Source: Sphingomonas sp. NFR04 | GTDB lineage: Bacteria; Pseudomonadota; Alphaproteobacteria; Sphingomonadales; Sphingomonadaceae | Direction: 5' to 3' | Assembly: GCF_900114095.1 (NCBI RefSeq) | Contig: NZ_FORV01000004.1 | Span: 310,001 to 374,000 of the forward strand | DNA length: 64,000 nt | In this document: in pieces, positions 17,906 through 27,420 of the stretch | Numbering within the stretch: the stretch's first letter is position 1 | Layout of the letters: the number at the start of each line of letters is the position of its first letter | The notes under the pieces: model-generated | Databases searched by the model: none | Told to the model about the DNA's origin: nothing | Seen by the model: the letters and a program-made list of their open reading frames with translations, nothing else | Position numbers and translations under genes: made by a program

Positions 17906-18661
17906 TTAGCCGCCCATGCCGCCGCCGATGCCGCCGCCCATGCTGCCGCCCATGCCGCCACCGCGATGCCCGCCGCCGCCGCGCCGGCCGCCGCCCTCGC
18001 CACCGCCGCCGCGCCCGCCGCGACCCCCGCGCTTGAACGCGCCGGGGTGGAGGTCGGGCAGTTCGGCCTTGGTGATCTTGCCGTCATGGTTGGTGTCGAG
18101 CAGGTCGAAGCGGCGCTTGGCCGAGCTCATGAACTCGATCGCGCTGACGCCGCCGTTCAGGCTGGTGTCCGCCGCGGTCACCGGCTCGGGGCTGCCGAGA
18201 TAGTTGAACCGCGCAAGGCCGCTCAGCACGCGGGTGGAGCCGATGTCGGCGGCCTTCACCTCGCCATTGTCGCCCATCGTCGGGCCGCCGGTCTCGAAGC
18301 CGCCGCCGCGCGCCTCGGGGGCGAGCACGGTCTCGTAATGCTCGATGTCGCCGGGGTCGATCTCGCCGTCGCCCTTGCGATCGAGCACCTTGAACCAGCG
18401 CATCGCATCGTCGCGGAACTCGTCGAGGCTCAGCGCGCCGTCATGATCGGCGTCGGCGCCGTCGAACCATGCATCGGCCGGGGCCTTGCCGTCCGTGGTG
18501 CCGCGGAACGGCTCGCCCATCGGGCTGATGAACAGGCCGCGCGGACGCGGGGCCCCAGGCCCCCCGGGGCCGCCCGGGCCACCCGGCGGCGGCGGGCCGT
18601 CCTGCGCCTGCGCATTGCTCGCCAGCACCAGCAACAGTCCTGCCAAACCCAGCATCCGCAT
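17906..18661 (-). CDS. Secreted EF-hand protein with Gly-rich tail
   Basis: A 251-residue protein with a signal peptide (RMLGLAGLLLVLASNAQAQ). Several EF-hand-like loops are visible: DADHDGALSLDEF, DRKGDGEIDPGD, DTSLNGGVSAIEF and DTNHDGKITKAEL. The C-terminal about 40 residues are Gly/Arg-rich with GGGMGGSMGGG-type repeats. The family is known in sphingomonads; calcium binding is expected and the role is unknown. The ATG at 18661 follows GGAGGG. Confidence 0.88.
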   Translation of the reverse strand: MRMLGLAGLLLVLASNAQAQDGPPPPGGPGGPGGPGAPRPRGLFISPMGEPFRGTTDGKAPADAWFDGADADHDGALSLDEFRDDAMRWFKVLDRKGDGEIDPGDIEHYETVLAPEARGGGFETGGPTMGDNGEVKAADIGSTRVLSGLARFNYLGSPEPVTAADTSLNGGVSAIEFMSSAKRRFDLLDTNHDGKITKAELPDLHPGAFKRGGRGGRGGGGEGGGRRGGGGHRGGGMGGSMGGGIGGGMGG

Positions 18662-18775
18662 CTTTGAACCCTCCACCCGAAAACCGATTCGTCTCGCTAG
18701 CTAGCGATTGTCGCAAAATTGTGCCCGCAAATTTCGGCTTGGGGGCAGGCCTGCGCTTGTGGCAGCAGGCGAGGC

Positions 18776-19708
18776 ATGACCGGCGCCACCCCCATCACCC
18801 CCGATACCGAACATCGCGGCCTTGTCGGCCTGTTGCCGCGCGGCTGGCGACCCTATGCGCTGCTCGCGCGGCTGGACCGGCCGATCGGCTGGTGGCTGCT
18901 GTTCCTGCCCTGCGCCTGGGGGGCGCTGCTCTCGGGGCTGCCCGAGGGGGCGTGGTGGCGGATCGGGGCGATGCTGCTCGGCGCGATCGCGATGCGCGGC
19001 GCGGGATGCGTCTATAACGATATCGTCGATCGCGACCTCGACGCGCAGGTGGAGCGCACCCGCAGCCGCCCGCTGCCCAGCGGCGCCGTCTCGCTGCGCG
19101 CGGCCTGGACCTGGCTGGCGGTGCTGCTGGCTGTCGGCTTCGGGGTGTGGCTGGCGATGCCGCTGCCCGCCAAGCTCTGGTCGCTGGCGACGCTGCCGGT
19201 GGTCGCTGCCTATCCGTTCATGAAGCGCATCACCTGGTGGCCGCAGGCGTTCCTGGGCATCGTGTTCGGATCGGGTGCGGTGGTGGGGTTCGTCGCGGGC
19301 GATCCCGGGGCGGCCTTTGCCAGCCGGCAGGGCGCGCAATGGTGGCTCTATGCCGGCACCATCCTGTGGGTGATCGGCTATGACACGATCTACGCGCTGC
19401 AGGATGTGGAGGACGACGCGATCGTCGGGGTCCGCTCCTCGGCGCGGCGGATGGGGGCGCAGGTGCGGGGCGGCGTCGGGCTGCTCTATGTCGGCGCGGC
19501 GGGGCTGTGGGCGGCGGCGCTTTGGACGGTGCGGCCCGATCCGCTGGCGCTGCTCGCGCTGCTGCCGGTGGCGGTACATTTCGTCTGGCAGCTGGCGACG
19601 CTGAAGCCTGCCGACGGCGCCAATGCGCTGCGCCGTTTCCGCGCCAATCGCGATGCGGGGTTCCTGATGCTCGCCGCCTGCGCGGTGGTGGGAATGTCCG
19701 GACTTTGA
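18776..19708 (+). CDS. ubiA: 4-hydroxybenzoate polyprenyltransferase
   Basis: Prenylates 4-hydroxybenzoate in ubiquinone synthesis at the inner membrane. About 310 residues with multiple helices. The first aspartate motif is YNDIVDRDLD and the second lies in YALQDVEDD. LARLDRPIGWWLL is the conserved N-terminal block. pmbA begins about 30 bp downstream on the same strand. Confidence 0.94.
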   Translation: MTGATPITPDTEHRGLVGLLPRGWRPYALLARLDRPIGWWLLFLPCAWGALLSGLPEGAWWRIGAMLLGAIAMRGAGCVYNDIVDRDLDAQVERTRSRPLPSGAVSLRAAWTWLAVLLAVGFGVWLAMPLPAKLWSLATLPVVAAYPFMKRITWWPQAFLGIVFGSGAVVGFVAGDPGAAFASRQGAQWWLYAGTILWVIGYDTIYALQDVEDDAIVGVRSSARRMGAQVRGGVGLLYVGAAGLWAAALWTVRPDPLALLALLPVAVHFVWQLATLKPADGANALRRFRANRDAGFLMLAACAVVGMSGL

Positions 19709-19739
19709 TTTTGTGCTCCCGCGCTCCTAAGTCGCGGGG

Positions 19740-21086
19740 ATGCTGAACAACGATCAGGCCCTGGAGCGCGCCGCCGATGCGGTGGCGCGTGCCCGCCGTG
19801 CGGGGGCCGATGCCGCCGACGCGGTCTTCTCCGCCGACCGCTCGCTTTCCGTTTCCGTCCGGATGGGGGCGCTGGAGGATGTCGAGCGCTCCGAGGCAGA
19901 GGAGCTGGACCTGCGCGTGTTCGTCGGCAAGCGCTCGGCCAGCGTCTCGACCAGCGACCTGAGCAGCGACGCGATCGCGACGCTGGTCGAGCGCGTCGTT
20001 GCGATGGCGCGCGAGGCGCCCGAGGACCAATGGGCGGGTCTGGCGCCTGAGGATCGGCTGATGCACGGGCTGCCGCCGCATCTCGACCTGGACGACGGCG
20101 CCGAGGTGGAGCCCGCCGCGCTCAAGGCGCGCGCGCTCGCCGCCGAGGAGGCCGCGCGGGCGGTGCCGGGCGTGACCAACAGCGAAGGCGCCGGCGCGGG
20201 CGCGAGCCGGGTGCAGCTGGCGCTGGTGACCAGCCACGGCTTCCACGGCGCCTATGCACAGTCGAGCCATGGCATCTCCGCCAGCGTGCTCGCCGGCAGC
20301 GGCGGCGCGATGGAGCGCGACCATGCCCACCACTCGGCCCGCCATGCCGCGATGCTGGATTCGCCCGAGTCGATCGGCCGGCTGGCCGGCGAGCGCGCGG
20401 TGGCGCGGCGCAACCCGCGCAAGATCCCCAGCGGCGCGATGCCGGTGGTGTTCGATCGGCGCGTTTCCTCGGGGCTGCTCGGCCATCTGATGGGGGCGAT
20501 CTCGGGCGCGGCGATCACCCGCAAGACCAGCTTCCTGCTCGATGCGCTGGGTACCCAGATCTTCGCGCCGGGCGTGACCATCTGGGACGACCCGCACCGC
20601 CCGCGCGGCATGCGCTCGCGCCCGTTCGACGGCGAGGGGCTGCCGGTCAGCCGCATGCAGATCGTCCGCGAGGGGATGCTGGAGACCTGGCTGCTGGAGA
20701 GCGCCGCGGCGCGCCAGCTCGGGCTCGAGCCGACCGGCCACGCCACCCGCGGCGGGGGCGGCGCGCCCGGCGTGTCGCCGAGCAACCTCTATATGGAAGC
20801 GGGGCATGTGCCCGCCGAGACGCTGATCGGCGAGATCGAGCATGGCCTCTATGTGTTCGAGCTGATCGGCCAGGGCGTCAACGGCGTGACCGGCGACTAT
20901 AGCCGCGGCGCCGCGGGCTTCCTGATCGAGAAGGGCGAGCTCACCGTGCCGGTTTCCGAGGTGACGATCGCGAGCAACCTCAAGGACATGTTCCTGGCGC
21001 TGACCCCGGCCAACGACCTCGAGTTCCGCTATGGCATCAACGCGCCGACGGTCCGTATCGACGGGATGACGATCGCCGGTGCCTGA
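19740..21086 (+). CDS. pmbA: TldD/PmbA family metallopeptidase subunit
   Basis: A 448-residue PmbA (TldE)-like protein, partner of TldD in a cytoplasmic protease that degrades unfolded peptides and matures some RiPPs. The GVNGVTGDYSRGAAGFLIE block and NLKDMF near the C-terminus are typical. No tldD gene is in the window. Its stop overlaps the start of the next gene by 8 bp. Confidence 0.92.
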   Translation: MLNNDQALERAADAVARARRAGADAADAVFSADRSLSVSVRMGALEDVERSEAEELDLRVFVGKRSASVSTSDLSSDAIATLVERVVAMAREAPEDQWAGLAPEDRLMHGLPPHLDLDDGAEVEPAALKARALAAEEAARAVPGVTNSEGAGAGASRVQLALVTSHGFHGAYAQSSHGISASVLAGSGGAMERDHAHHSARHAAMLDSPESIGRLAGERAVARRNPRKIPSGAMPVVFDRRVSSGLLGHLMGAISGAAITRKTSFLLDALGTQIFAPGVTIWDDPHRPRGMRSRPFDGEGLPVSRMQIVREGMLETWLLESAAARQLGLEPTGHATRGGGGAPGVSPSNLYMEAGHVPAETLIGEIEHGLYVFELIGQGVNGVTGDYSRGAAGFLIEKGELTVPVSEVTIASNLKDMFLALTPANDLEFRYGINAPTVRIDGMTIAGA

Positions 21087-21852
21087 GCTCGCCGCCGACA
21101 TCGCGGCGATCGCCGCCGAGGCGGGGCGCCACGCGATGGCGCGCTGGCAGTGCGATTTCGCGCGCTGGGAAAAGGTGCCCGGCCATCCGGTCTGCGCGGT
21201 GGACCTGGAGGTGGACGCGCTGCTCCGCGACCGGCTGGGGGCGCTGCTCCCCGACGCCGGTTGGCTTTCGGAAGAGACGGTGGACAATGCCGACCGGCTG
21301 GCGCTGTCCCGGCTCTGGGTGGTCGATCCAATCGACGGCACGCGCGATTATCTGCGCGGGCGGTCCGGCTGGGCGGTGTCGATCGCGCTGGTGGAGAACG
21401 GCCAGCCGGTGATCGGCGTGCTCGACGCACCGGCACGCGGCGAAGTGTGGACGGCACGGGCCGGCGCAGGGGCATGGCGCAACGGCACGGCGCTGCACGC
21501 CGCCGAGCGCGCGGACCTGCCCGGTGCGCGGGTGCCGGCGGACCAGCTCCCCAGGGTCGACCGCGACCTGGTCACGGTCCCCAAGCCCAATTCGATCGCG
21601 CTGCGCATCGCGATGGTCGCGGCGGGCGAGGCCGACCTCGTCGCGACGCTGCGCTGGGGGCATGAGTGGGACATTGCCGCCGCGGTGCTGCTCGCCCGCG
21701 AGGCGGGGGCGGCGGTGACCGATGCGCTCGGCCAGGCGCTGGCGTTCAACACCCCAGCGGGCGAGGCGTACGGCGTGCTGGCGACGACGCAGGGTATCCA
21801 CGCCGCCGCCGTGGCGCGGCTGGCGGACCGGGTTGAGCCGGGGAAGCGCTAG
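21079..21852 (+). CDS. Inositol monophosphatase family protein (CysQ-like)
   Basis: A 257-residue phosphatase with the metal-binding motifs SEET, WVVDPIDGTRDY and, C-terminally, HEWDIAAAVLL. This is the lithium-sensitive phosphatase fold that includes inositol monophosphatase and CysQ (PAP phosphatase); the DPIDGTRDY form and the pmbA neighbour favour CysQ-like, but this is not certain. GTG start, translationally coupled to pmbA. Confidence 0.88.
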   Translation: MPELAADIAAIAAEAGRHAMARWQCDFARWEKVPGHPVCAVDLEVDALLRDRLGALLPDAGWLSEETVDNADRLALSRLWVVDPIDGTRDYLRGRSGWAVSIALVENGQPVIGVLDAPARGEVWTARAGAGAWRNGTALHAAERADLPGARVPADQLPRVDRDLVTVPKPNSIALRIAMVAAGEADLVATLRWGHEWDIAAAVLLAREAGAAVTDALGQALAFNTPAGEAYGVLATTQGIHAAAVARLADRVEPGKR

Positions 21853-21904
21853 TCGCCCGGCGCGGCGGATTGTTTCGGTATCGCGCCTCTGGCAGGCAGG
21901 TTGC

Positions 21905-22831
21905 ATGAGGGGCAAGATTCTCATCGCTGGCGCCGCGGCGCTTACCTGCCTCGGGGCGGCGGGACTGGGGGCCGTCCTTCTTCCTGCAACCGCAGCCTCC
22001 GGACCCGCGGCCGGCAGCCGGCCCGTCAATCGGCCGGCCTCGGCTTCGGAGTTGCCGTTGGTGTCGGACCTCGCTGCCTACAAGCTAGTCCAGGCGCAGC
22101 GACTGCCCCGCTCTCCGGAGCGTTCCCGCTTGGATGAAGCGTGCAGCGGCTATCGCCCGAAGAAGCAATCGGCCGTTGCGCAATGGGTCCGCCGGGCGGG
22201 CTGGATCGTGACCTCGGAGGCGCCGCTGGGGAAGTTCAAGGTCGTCAGCTTCGTCAGCGGGTTCGATCCGGGAACCAGCGGGCTCTGCTTCGCGCGCAAT
22301 GCCAATTTGGCGGTGTTCGATCAGGGGCGTCTGGTGGCATTGGCCTTTCGCAAGCATAGCACGTCGAAGGACGACGACACGTCGCCACTGGGGCCCGTCG
22401 AAGCGCTGGAAGACGGTTCGGGCCTGCTGGTCTGGACCGACCCGCCGGGCATGCCGGTGGGCGAGTTGCGCCTTGCGGAGACAGGTCTGCGATTGGCCAA
22501 TCGCGCGAAGGCGCACCGCTACTGCCACGGCCGCGTGAAGGTGCCCGACATCTATGGCGAGGACATCCCGTCGGCGCGGAAGATGCTGTCCGCCGAAGGG
22601 TGGCGCCCCGATCCTCCCGCTGAAAAGCCGGGCAAACTGGATCAAGCGCGGGTATGGGTGGAGAAGGGGTATGTCGAAGCCGAGAGGTGCGCCGGAACCG
22701 GCGTGGGCTATTGCAGCTGGAACTATCGCGCTGCGGCCGGGCGATTGGCCGTCGTCACGGTCGGCGGCGGTGGGACGGGGCAGGGGGACACGGCTGTTTC
22801 GTCCTACGGAGTCGAGTGCGCGGCGCGCTGA
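21905..22831 (+). CDS. Secreted hypothetical protein with PASTA-like segment
   Basis: A 308-residue protein with an N-terminal hydrophobic signal or anchor (RGKILIAGAAALTCLGAAGLGAV). Near residue 210 the segment VPDIYGEDIPSARKMLSAEGW matches the shape of a PASTA repeat (VPDv.G....A...L...G). The rest is unfamiliar and contains several cysteines that could form disulfides outside the cytoplasm. No neighbouring cell-wall gene supports a specific role. Confidence 0.7.
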   Translation: MRGKILIAGAAALTCLGAAGLGAVLLPATAASGPAAGSRPVNRPASASELPLVSDLAAYKLVQAQRLPRSPERSRLDEACSGYRPKKQSAVAQWVRRAGWIVTSEAPLGKFKVVSFVSGFDPGTSGLCFARNANLAVFDQGRLVALAFRKHSTSKDDDTSPLGPVEALEDGSGLLVWTDPPGMPVGELRLAETGLRLANRAKAHRYCHGRVKVPDIYGEDIPSARKMLSAEGWRPDPPAEKPGKLDQARVWVEKGYVEAERCAGTGVGYCSWNYRAAAGRLAVVTVGGGGTGQGDTAVSSYGVECAAR

Positions 22832-22833
22832 CC

Positions 22834-22851
22834 GGGGGGCCTTAGCCCCCC
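22834..22851 (+). terminator. GGGGGGC-CTTA-GCCCCCC hairpin
   Basis: A perfect 7-bp GC stem with a CTTA loop just after the preceding stop codon, without a real T tract (CGTCCC follows). It lies between convergent genes. Confidence 0.5.
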
Positions 22852-22949
22852 GTCCCTTCCGCATCCTTCCGTCTGGCATGGGTAGGTGCCCACCCGGCCC
22901 GTTTCGGGCCTGACGGGCTCCTCGCCGACCGGGCTAGCCATCGGAAGCG

Positions 22950-24455
22950 CTAGTCGGTCGCGGCAGTGAGCTGGTCGGCGATCTTGGCTTCGGTGGCCTC
23001 ATTCTTGCGGCGCTGCGCCTCGGCTTCGAGCGCCTCCTGCTTCTGCTGCTCGGCCTTCTTCGCGTCGGCGTCCTTGGCCGGGCCGTCGCGCTCCGCGTGC
23101 AGGCGGTCGGAAATGCCGGTGAGAACCCGCAGCGCCGCGCTCATCGCCACGGCCTCGTCGCTCGGGCCACCATTCAGAATGCCGAGGGCCTTGTTGCCCT
23201 CCGCGATGTCCTGGTCGTCCTTGGACAGCAGCTTCGCCTTCAGCGCGTCGATCGTGGCGAGGGGATCTTCGGTCGGATCCACGAAGCCGTGCTGCACGGT
23301 GAGCACCGAATGGGCGATATTGGCGGACTTGTTGTCCGCCACATTGGTCTCGGTGAACCACGCCGCACGCAGGCTGGCGCCGGAGAAATTGGCGCTGGAG
23401 ACATCGGCGACATAGAAGTGGGCGCCGATCAGATTGGCGTTGGCGAAGTTCACATTCTCCAGCCCGTTGCTCCAGCTATGGCCTTCCGGGGAGCTGCCGG
23501 CGACTTGACCGAAGCGCGCACCCTGCAGGTCGTAGCCGGAGAAATCCTTGCCCGACAGGTCGGAGCCTTCGAAATCCCCCTTCGCGATCTTGTGATTCTT
23601 CACGTTCAGATTGACGTTCCGGAGATCGTCGAAGCGCAGCGTGAGAGACGTATAGCTGCCGCCCTGGAAATCTGCGCCGCTCAGCTTCGTGGCGTCCATC
23701 CGCACGCTGGCAAGGCCGGAGGTGCTCCGGAAGTCGACATTCTCCGCGTTGGAATATTCCGCGTTCACGCCGCCCTTGAACTCACGGAAGGTAGCGCCCG
23801 ACAGATCCGAATGTTCGAAGCTGAAACTGCTCAGCGTGGCGCCGCTGAAATCGGCGTTGCGTGCGGTCGATTCGAGGAGTCGGGTGAGCTTGATTGAGGC
23901 ACCCGCGAAGTTGGCACCGTCGAAATTGACGTTGGTCTTGGCGAAGTCGGCCGGGATCGGCGGCTCGGTCGTGGCCTTGTTCGAGATGCTGGCCTTGGAG
24001 AAATCGGCCGAGCGGAAATCGGCATTGTCCATCGCCGTGTTGGTCAGCGTCGCCGAGGAGAAATTGGCGCCTTCGGCCGTCACACCGGTGAGGTTCGTCT
24101 TGACGAGCGTCGCCCCGGAAAGGTTCGCGCCGCTCAGGTCCGCACCGGAGAAATCGAGGCCGCTCAGGTCCATGCCGGAAAGGTTGGCACCCTTGAGGTT
24201 GGCGTTCTTGAGGTCGAGCTTGGTCAGATCGGTGTTCCGCAGATCCTGGCCGGCGAGATCGGCAGGCGCGACGGGGGGAGCGGCCTGTTCGGCGATCAGC
24301 GCCGCGGCGGTGGCGGCAGCGAGTTGCGGCGGACGTGCATCGAGCGCGGGGGCGGCAGCGGCCTCGGTCTTGGTGCTATCGGTCGCCGTGTCCTGCGCGG
24401 TCGTTGCGGCCTGCGGCACATAGGGCACGGTGGACACCGAATTGATCGAAGACAT
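22950..24455 (-). CDS. Long pentapeptide-repeat protein
   Basis: A 501-residue protein without a signal peptide. An Ala/Thr-rich N-terminus (about 1-65) precedes roughly 330 residues of A(D/N)LSG/F-type pentapeptide repeats (DLSGANLSGATL), interrupted by less regular stretches, which should fold as a right-handed beta-helix. The C-terminus is a highly charged Ala/Lys/Glu coiled coil (about 440-501). Some pentapeptide proteins mimic DNA and protect gyrase, but most have unknown roles. AAGGGGGA precedes the ATG. Confidence 0.87.
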   Translation of the reverse strand: MSSINSVSTVPYVPQAATTAQDTATDSTKTEAAAAPALDARPPQLAAATAAALIAEQAAPPVAPADLAGQDLRNTDLTKLDLKNANLKGANLSGMDLSGLDFSGADLSGANLSGATLVKTNLTGVTAEGANFSSATLTNTAMDNADFRSADFSKASISNKATTEPPIPADFAKTNVNFDGANFAGASIKLTRLLESTARNADFSGATLSSFSFEHSDLSGATFREFKGGVNAEYSNAENVDFRSTSGLASVRMDATKLSGADFQGGSYTSLTLRFDDLRNVNLNVKNHKIAKGDFEGSDLSGKDFSGYDLQGARFGQVAGSSPEGHSWSNGLENVNFANANLIGAHFYVADVSSANFSGASLRAAWFTETNVADNKSANIAHSVLTVQHGFVDPTEDPLATIDALKAKLLSKDDQDIAEGNKALGILNGGPSDEAVAMSAALRVLTGISDRLHAERDGPAKDADAKKAEQQKQEALEAEAQRRKNEATEAKIADQLTAATD

Positions 24456-24761
24456 CGCCTGTTCCCCCTTGAATTGACAGTCGAAAAGAGTCGAGCGTCA
24501 ATATCCGGCGGAAAGGTGCTCAAAAGGTTAAGGTGTAGTTTTCGCAATCGTTTGCCCGCGGTGCGGCCAAGTTGTGTTGCAGTCTTGCTGCAATCTTGGC
24601 GCTAGAGTTGATCCCGATGTCCGGAATGGATGCAGTGCGGGTAGCGCCCTTTATCTTCCCAGCTGCCGTTGGGATGGATACGGCACCGGAAGGCGTATCC
24701 TACCGAACGGCCGCCGCATCCACCCTGTGCCTTTGCGCGGCTAGCGTGTAAGGGGCGCGGG
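24456..24761. other. 306-bp divergent intergenic region
   Basis: Contains the promoters of the pentapeptide-repeat gene (left) and the small gene at 24762 (right). The first 100 bp are AT-rich. A TTGCAG...CTGCAA dyad is seen near 24563-24586 in TTGCAGTCTTGCTGCAA. A short leftward ORF crosses the region, but I could not support it. Confidence 0.4.
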
Positions 24762-25082
24762 ATGTCGAAATCCCTTAGCACCAGCGGTGCCATCGATCTG
24801 GATGGCGTGACCTATGATTGGCGTCTGCAGCGCGAGCCCCATCTGTCCGACGACGAGGGCTGGAAGGGGATGACGATCGCGGTCGCCCAGCGCGATGCCA
24901 AGCGCGAGGCGTGGCTGGAGTTCCCGGCGCCCAAGCGCCTGCTCAAGGGGCTACCGCGCGGCCGCCTGCAACTGGACGATGCGACGATCACGCGCTGCGT
25001 TCGGTCCGCGCTGTCGGCCGGCTGGGATCCCCTGTCGCGGGGCAAGCCGGAGGTGTTCGTCGTCGATTCCGAGGGCAATTGA
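24762..25082 (+). CDS. Conserved hypothetical protein (106 aa)
   Basis: A small soluble protein starting MSKSLSTSG. It contains YDWRLQREPHLSDDEGWKGM, then a core resembling a compact alpha/beta domain ending KPEVFVVDSEGN. No family is recognised. The reading frame is closed, GC-rich and has coding-like periodicity. The downstream gene is convergent (purK). Confidence 0.65.
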   Translation: MSKSLSTSGAIDLDGVTYDWRLQREPHLSDDEGWKGMTIAVAQRDAKREAWLEFPAPKRLLKGLPRGRLQLDDATITRCVRSALSAGWDPLSRGKPEVFVVDSEGN

Positions 25083-25102
25083 GCCCCGCGCGGGGATGCG
25101 CG

Positions 25103-26175
25103 TCAGCCTCGCTTCACCCGCGTGACATGCCCCATCTTGCGCCCCGGCCGGGCCTGGCCCTTGCCGTAGAGGTGCAGGTGCGTGCCCGGCTCGGCGAGCA
25201 GCTCGGGCCAGCGGTCGGCCTCGTCGCCGATCAGGTTTTCCATTTCCACATGCGTGCCCGTGAGCGCGGTCGAGCCGAGCGGCAGGCCGCAGATTGCGCG
25301 GACATGGTTCTCGAACTGCGAGGTCTCGGCGCCCTCGATCGTCCAGTGGCCGCTATTGTGGACGCGCGGCGCCATTTCGTTGAATACCGGGCCGTCTTCG
25401 GTCGCGAAGAACTCGCAGGTCAGCACGCCGATATGGCCCAGCGCCTCGGCGACGCGGCCGGAGAGCGCCGCCGCCTCGGTCCAGTGGCGAGCGATTTCGG
25501 CGGGGGCGGGCAGGGTGGAGCGGGCGAGGATGCCGTCCTTGTGCTCGTTCCAGGGCGGCGGATAGCTGGCCAGCGTGCCGTCCAGCCCGCGCACGGTGAT
25601 GATCGAGAATTCGTGGCTGAAGGTGACAAAGCCTTCGAGGATCGCCGGGCGCTCGCCGATCGCCGCCCAGGCCGCCTCGGCCTCGGAGGCGTCGTGCAGG
25701 CGCACCTGGCCCTTGCCGTCATAGCCGAGCCGCAGTGTCTTCAGGATCGAGGGCGCGCCGATGCGGGCGATCGCCTCGTGCAGCTCGTCGCGGGTGGTGA
25801 CCAGCGCCCAGGGCGCGGTGCGGCCGCCGAGGTCGGCCACGAACGACTTCTCGTTGGCGCGGTCCTGCGCGATCTCCAAGCTTCTGGCGCCGGGGCGGAC
25901 GGGCACCTTGGCGGCGAGGTGCGCGACAGGGGCGAGCGCGACATTCTCGAACTCGTAGGTGATCACGTCGGCGTGGCTCGCCAGTTCGTCGAGCACGATA
26001 TGGCTGTGATAATCGGCACGGGTGAAGCTGGAGGCGGTCTGCGCGGCGATGCTTTCCTCGTCGGGCGCGAGGACATGGGTGCGATAGCCGAGATTGGCGG
26101 CCGCGACCGCGATCATCCGGCCGAGCTGGCCGCCGCCGAGGATGCCGATGGTGGAACCGGGGGGGAGGATGTCAC

Positions 26176-26179
<4 letters not shown>
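25103..26179 (-). CDS. purK: 5-(carboxyamino)imidazole ribonucleotide synthase
   Basis: ATP-grasp enzyme that carboxylates AIR to N5-CAIR in purine synthesis. 358 residues. [11 protein letters not shown] at the N-terminus, [11 protein letters not shown] in the ATP-grasp core, and [19 protein letters not shown], which is diagnostic for PurK. Its start overlaps the purE stop by 4 bp (ATGA-type), so the two form an operon. Confidence 0.97.
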
Positions 26180-26661
<482 letters not shown>

Positions 26662-26723
26662 TGCCTGCCCGACCGTGGAATGGAAGCGGGGTGTTAGTCA
26701 GGCGGCGCCCTTAGGGCAATGGC

Positions 26724-27179
26724 CTAGGAATCAAGTTCGAGCAGTTCCGCGCGGACATGGATCGCCTTGAGCGAGATCCGCACCTCGACGAGGAAATAGA
26801 GCAGCCCGGCCATCAGCAGCAGCATCGAGAGGATGAAGGCCACCGCCACCCAGATGCCGACATGGAGGTTGGCCAGCCGCGAGACGAACATCAGCGCCAC
26901 GACGAAGCAGATGGCGAGCGCGCTGGCGGTGCAGAGGAAGATCGCGTTGTTGATCACCGAGATGCGGCGATCGATGATCCGCAGCTCCCACACGTGGCGG
27001 TCATGCTCGGGCCCGCTGGAGCGGGGATGGAGCTCCTCGATCACTCGGGCGCGGTCGACGATGCGCGCGAGCCGGCCGACCATGGTGTTCAGGAACGCGC
27101 CGATGCCGGCGAGCAGGAACACCGGCGCGATCGCGGCCTGGATCGTTTCCGAGACGGTGGAGAGATAGAAGCCTTGCAT
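26724..27179 (-). CDS. DUF2721 membrane protein
   Basis: A 151-residue protein with three predicted helices (AAIAPVFLLAGIGAFL; AIFLCTASALAICFVVALMF; VAVAFILSMLLLMAGLLYFLV) around a basic cytoplasmic segment. GRLARIVDR and INNAIFLC fit the DUF2721 family, whose function is unknown. Confidence 0.85.
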   Translation of the reverse strand: MQGFYLSTVSETIQAAIAPVFLLAGIGAFLNTMVGRLARIVDRARVIEELHPRSSGPEHDRHVWELRIIDRRISVINNAIFLCTASALAICFVVALMFVSRLANLHVGIWVAVAFILSMLLLMAGLLYFLVEVRISLKAIHVRAELLELDS

Positions 27180-27291
27180 GCATGTTCCTTATGCAAGCGG
27201 TGGTGCACTGCGTGCAAGCAGGGGCTGCACCGGATGGTAACGGGTAGGCCAGTAAGACGCTTGAATGGCCCCCACGGTCCCCGCTCCCCAC

Positions 27292-27388
27292 CGTCATCCC
27301 CGCGAAGGCGGGGATCCATTTGCCAGGACGGACGGGGAAGAAGTCCAGGCGTTCCCACCAATGGATCCCCGCCTTTGCGGGGATGACG
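27292..27388. repeat. Palindromic intergenic repeat, GTCATCCC family
   Basis: CGTCATCCCCGC and GCGGGGATGACG are perfect inverted ends, with inner ATCCAT/ATGGAT arms and a less conserved centre. The following GNAT gene would extend into it only if an upstream ATG were used. Confidence 0.88.
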
Positions 27389-27420
27389 AGCGGGGTGGGG
27401 AGAGGGTATCCGCCACCTGT

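Noticed and set aside
24602..24793. 63-codon leftward ORF in the spacer before the gene at 24762
   Set aside because: It opposes the start of a better supported gene and has no ribosome site or recognisable domain.
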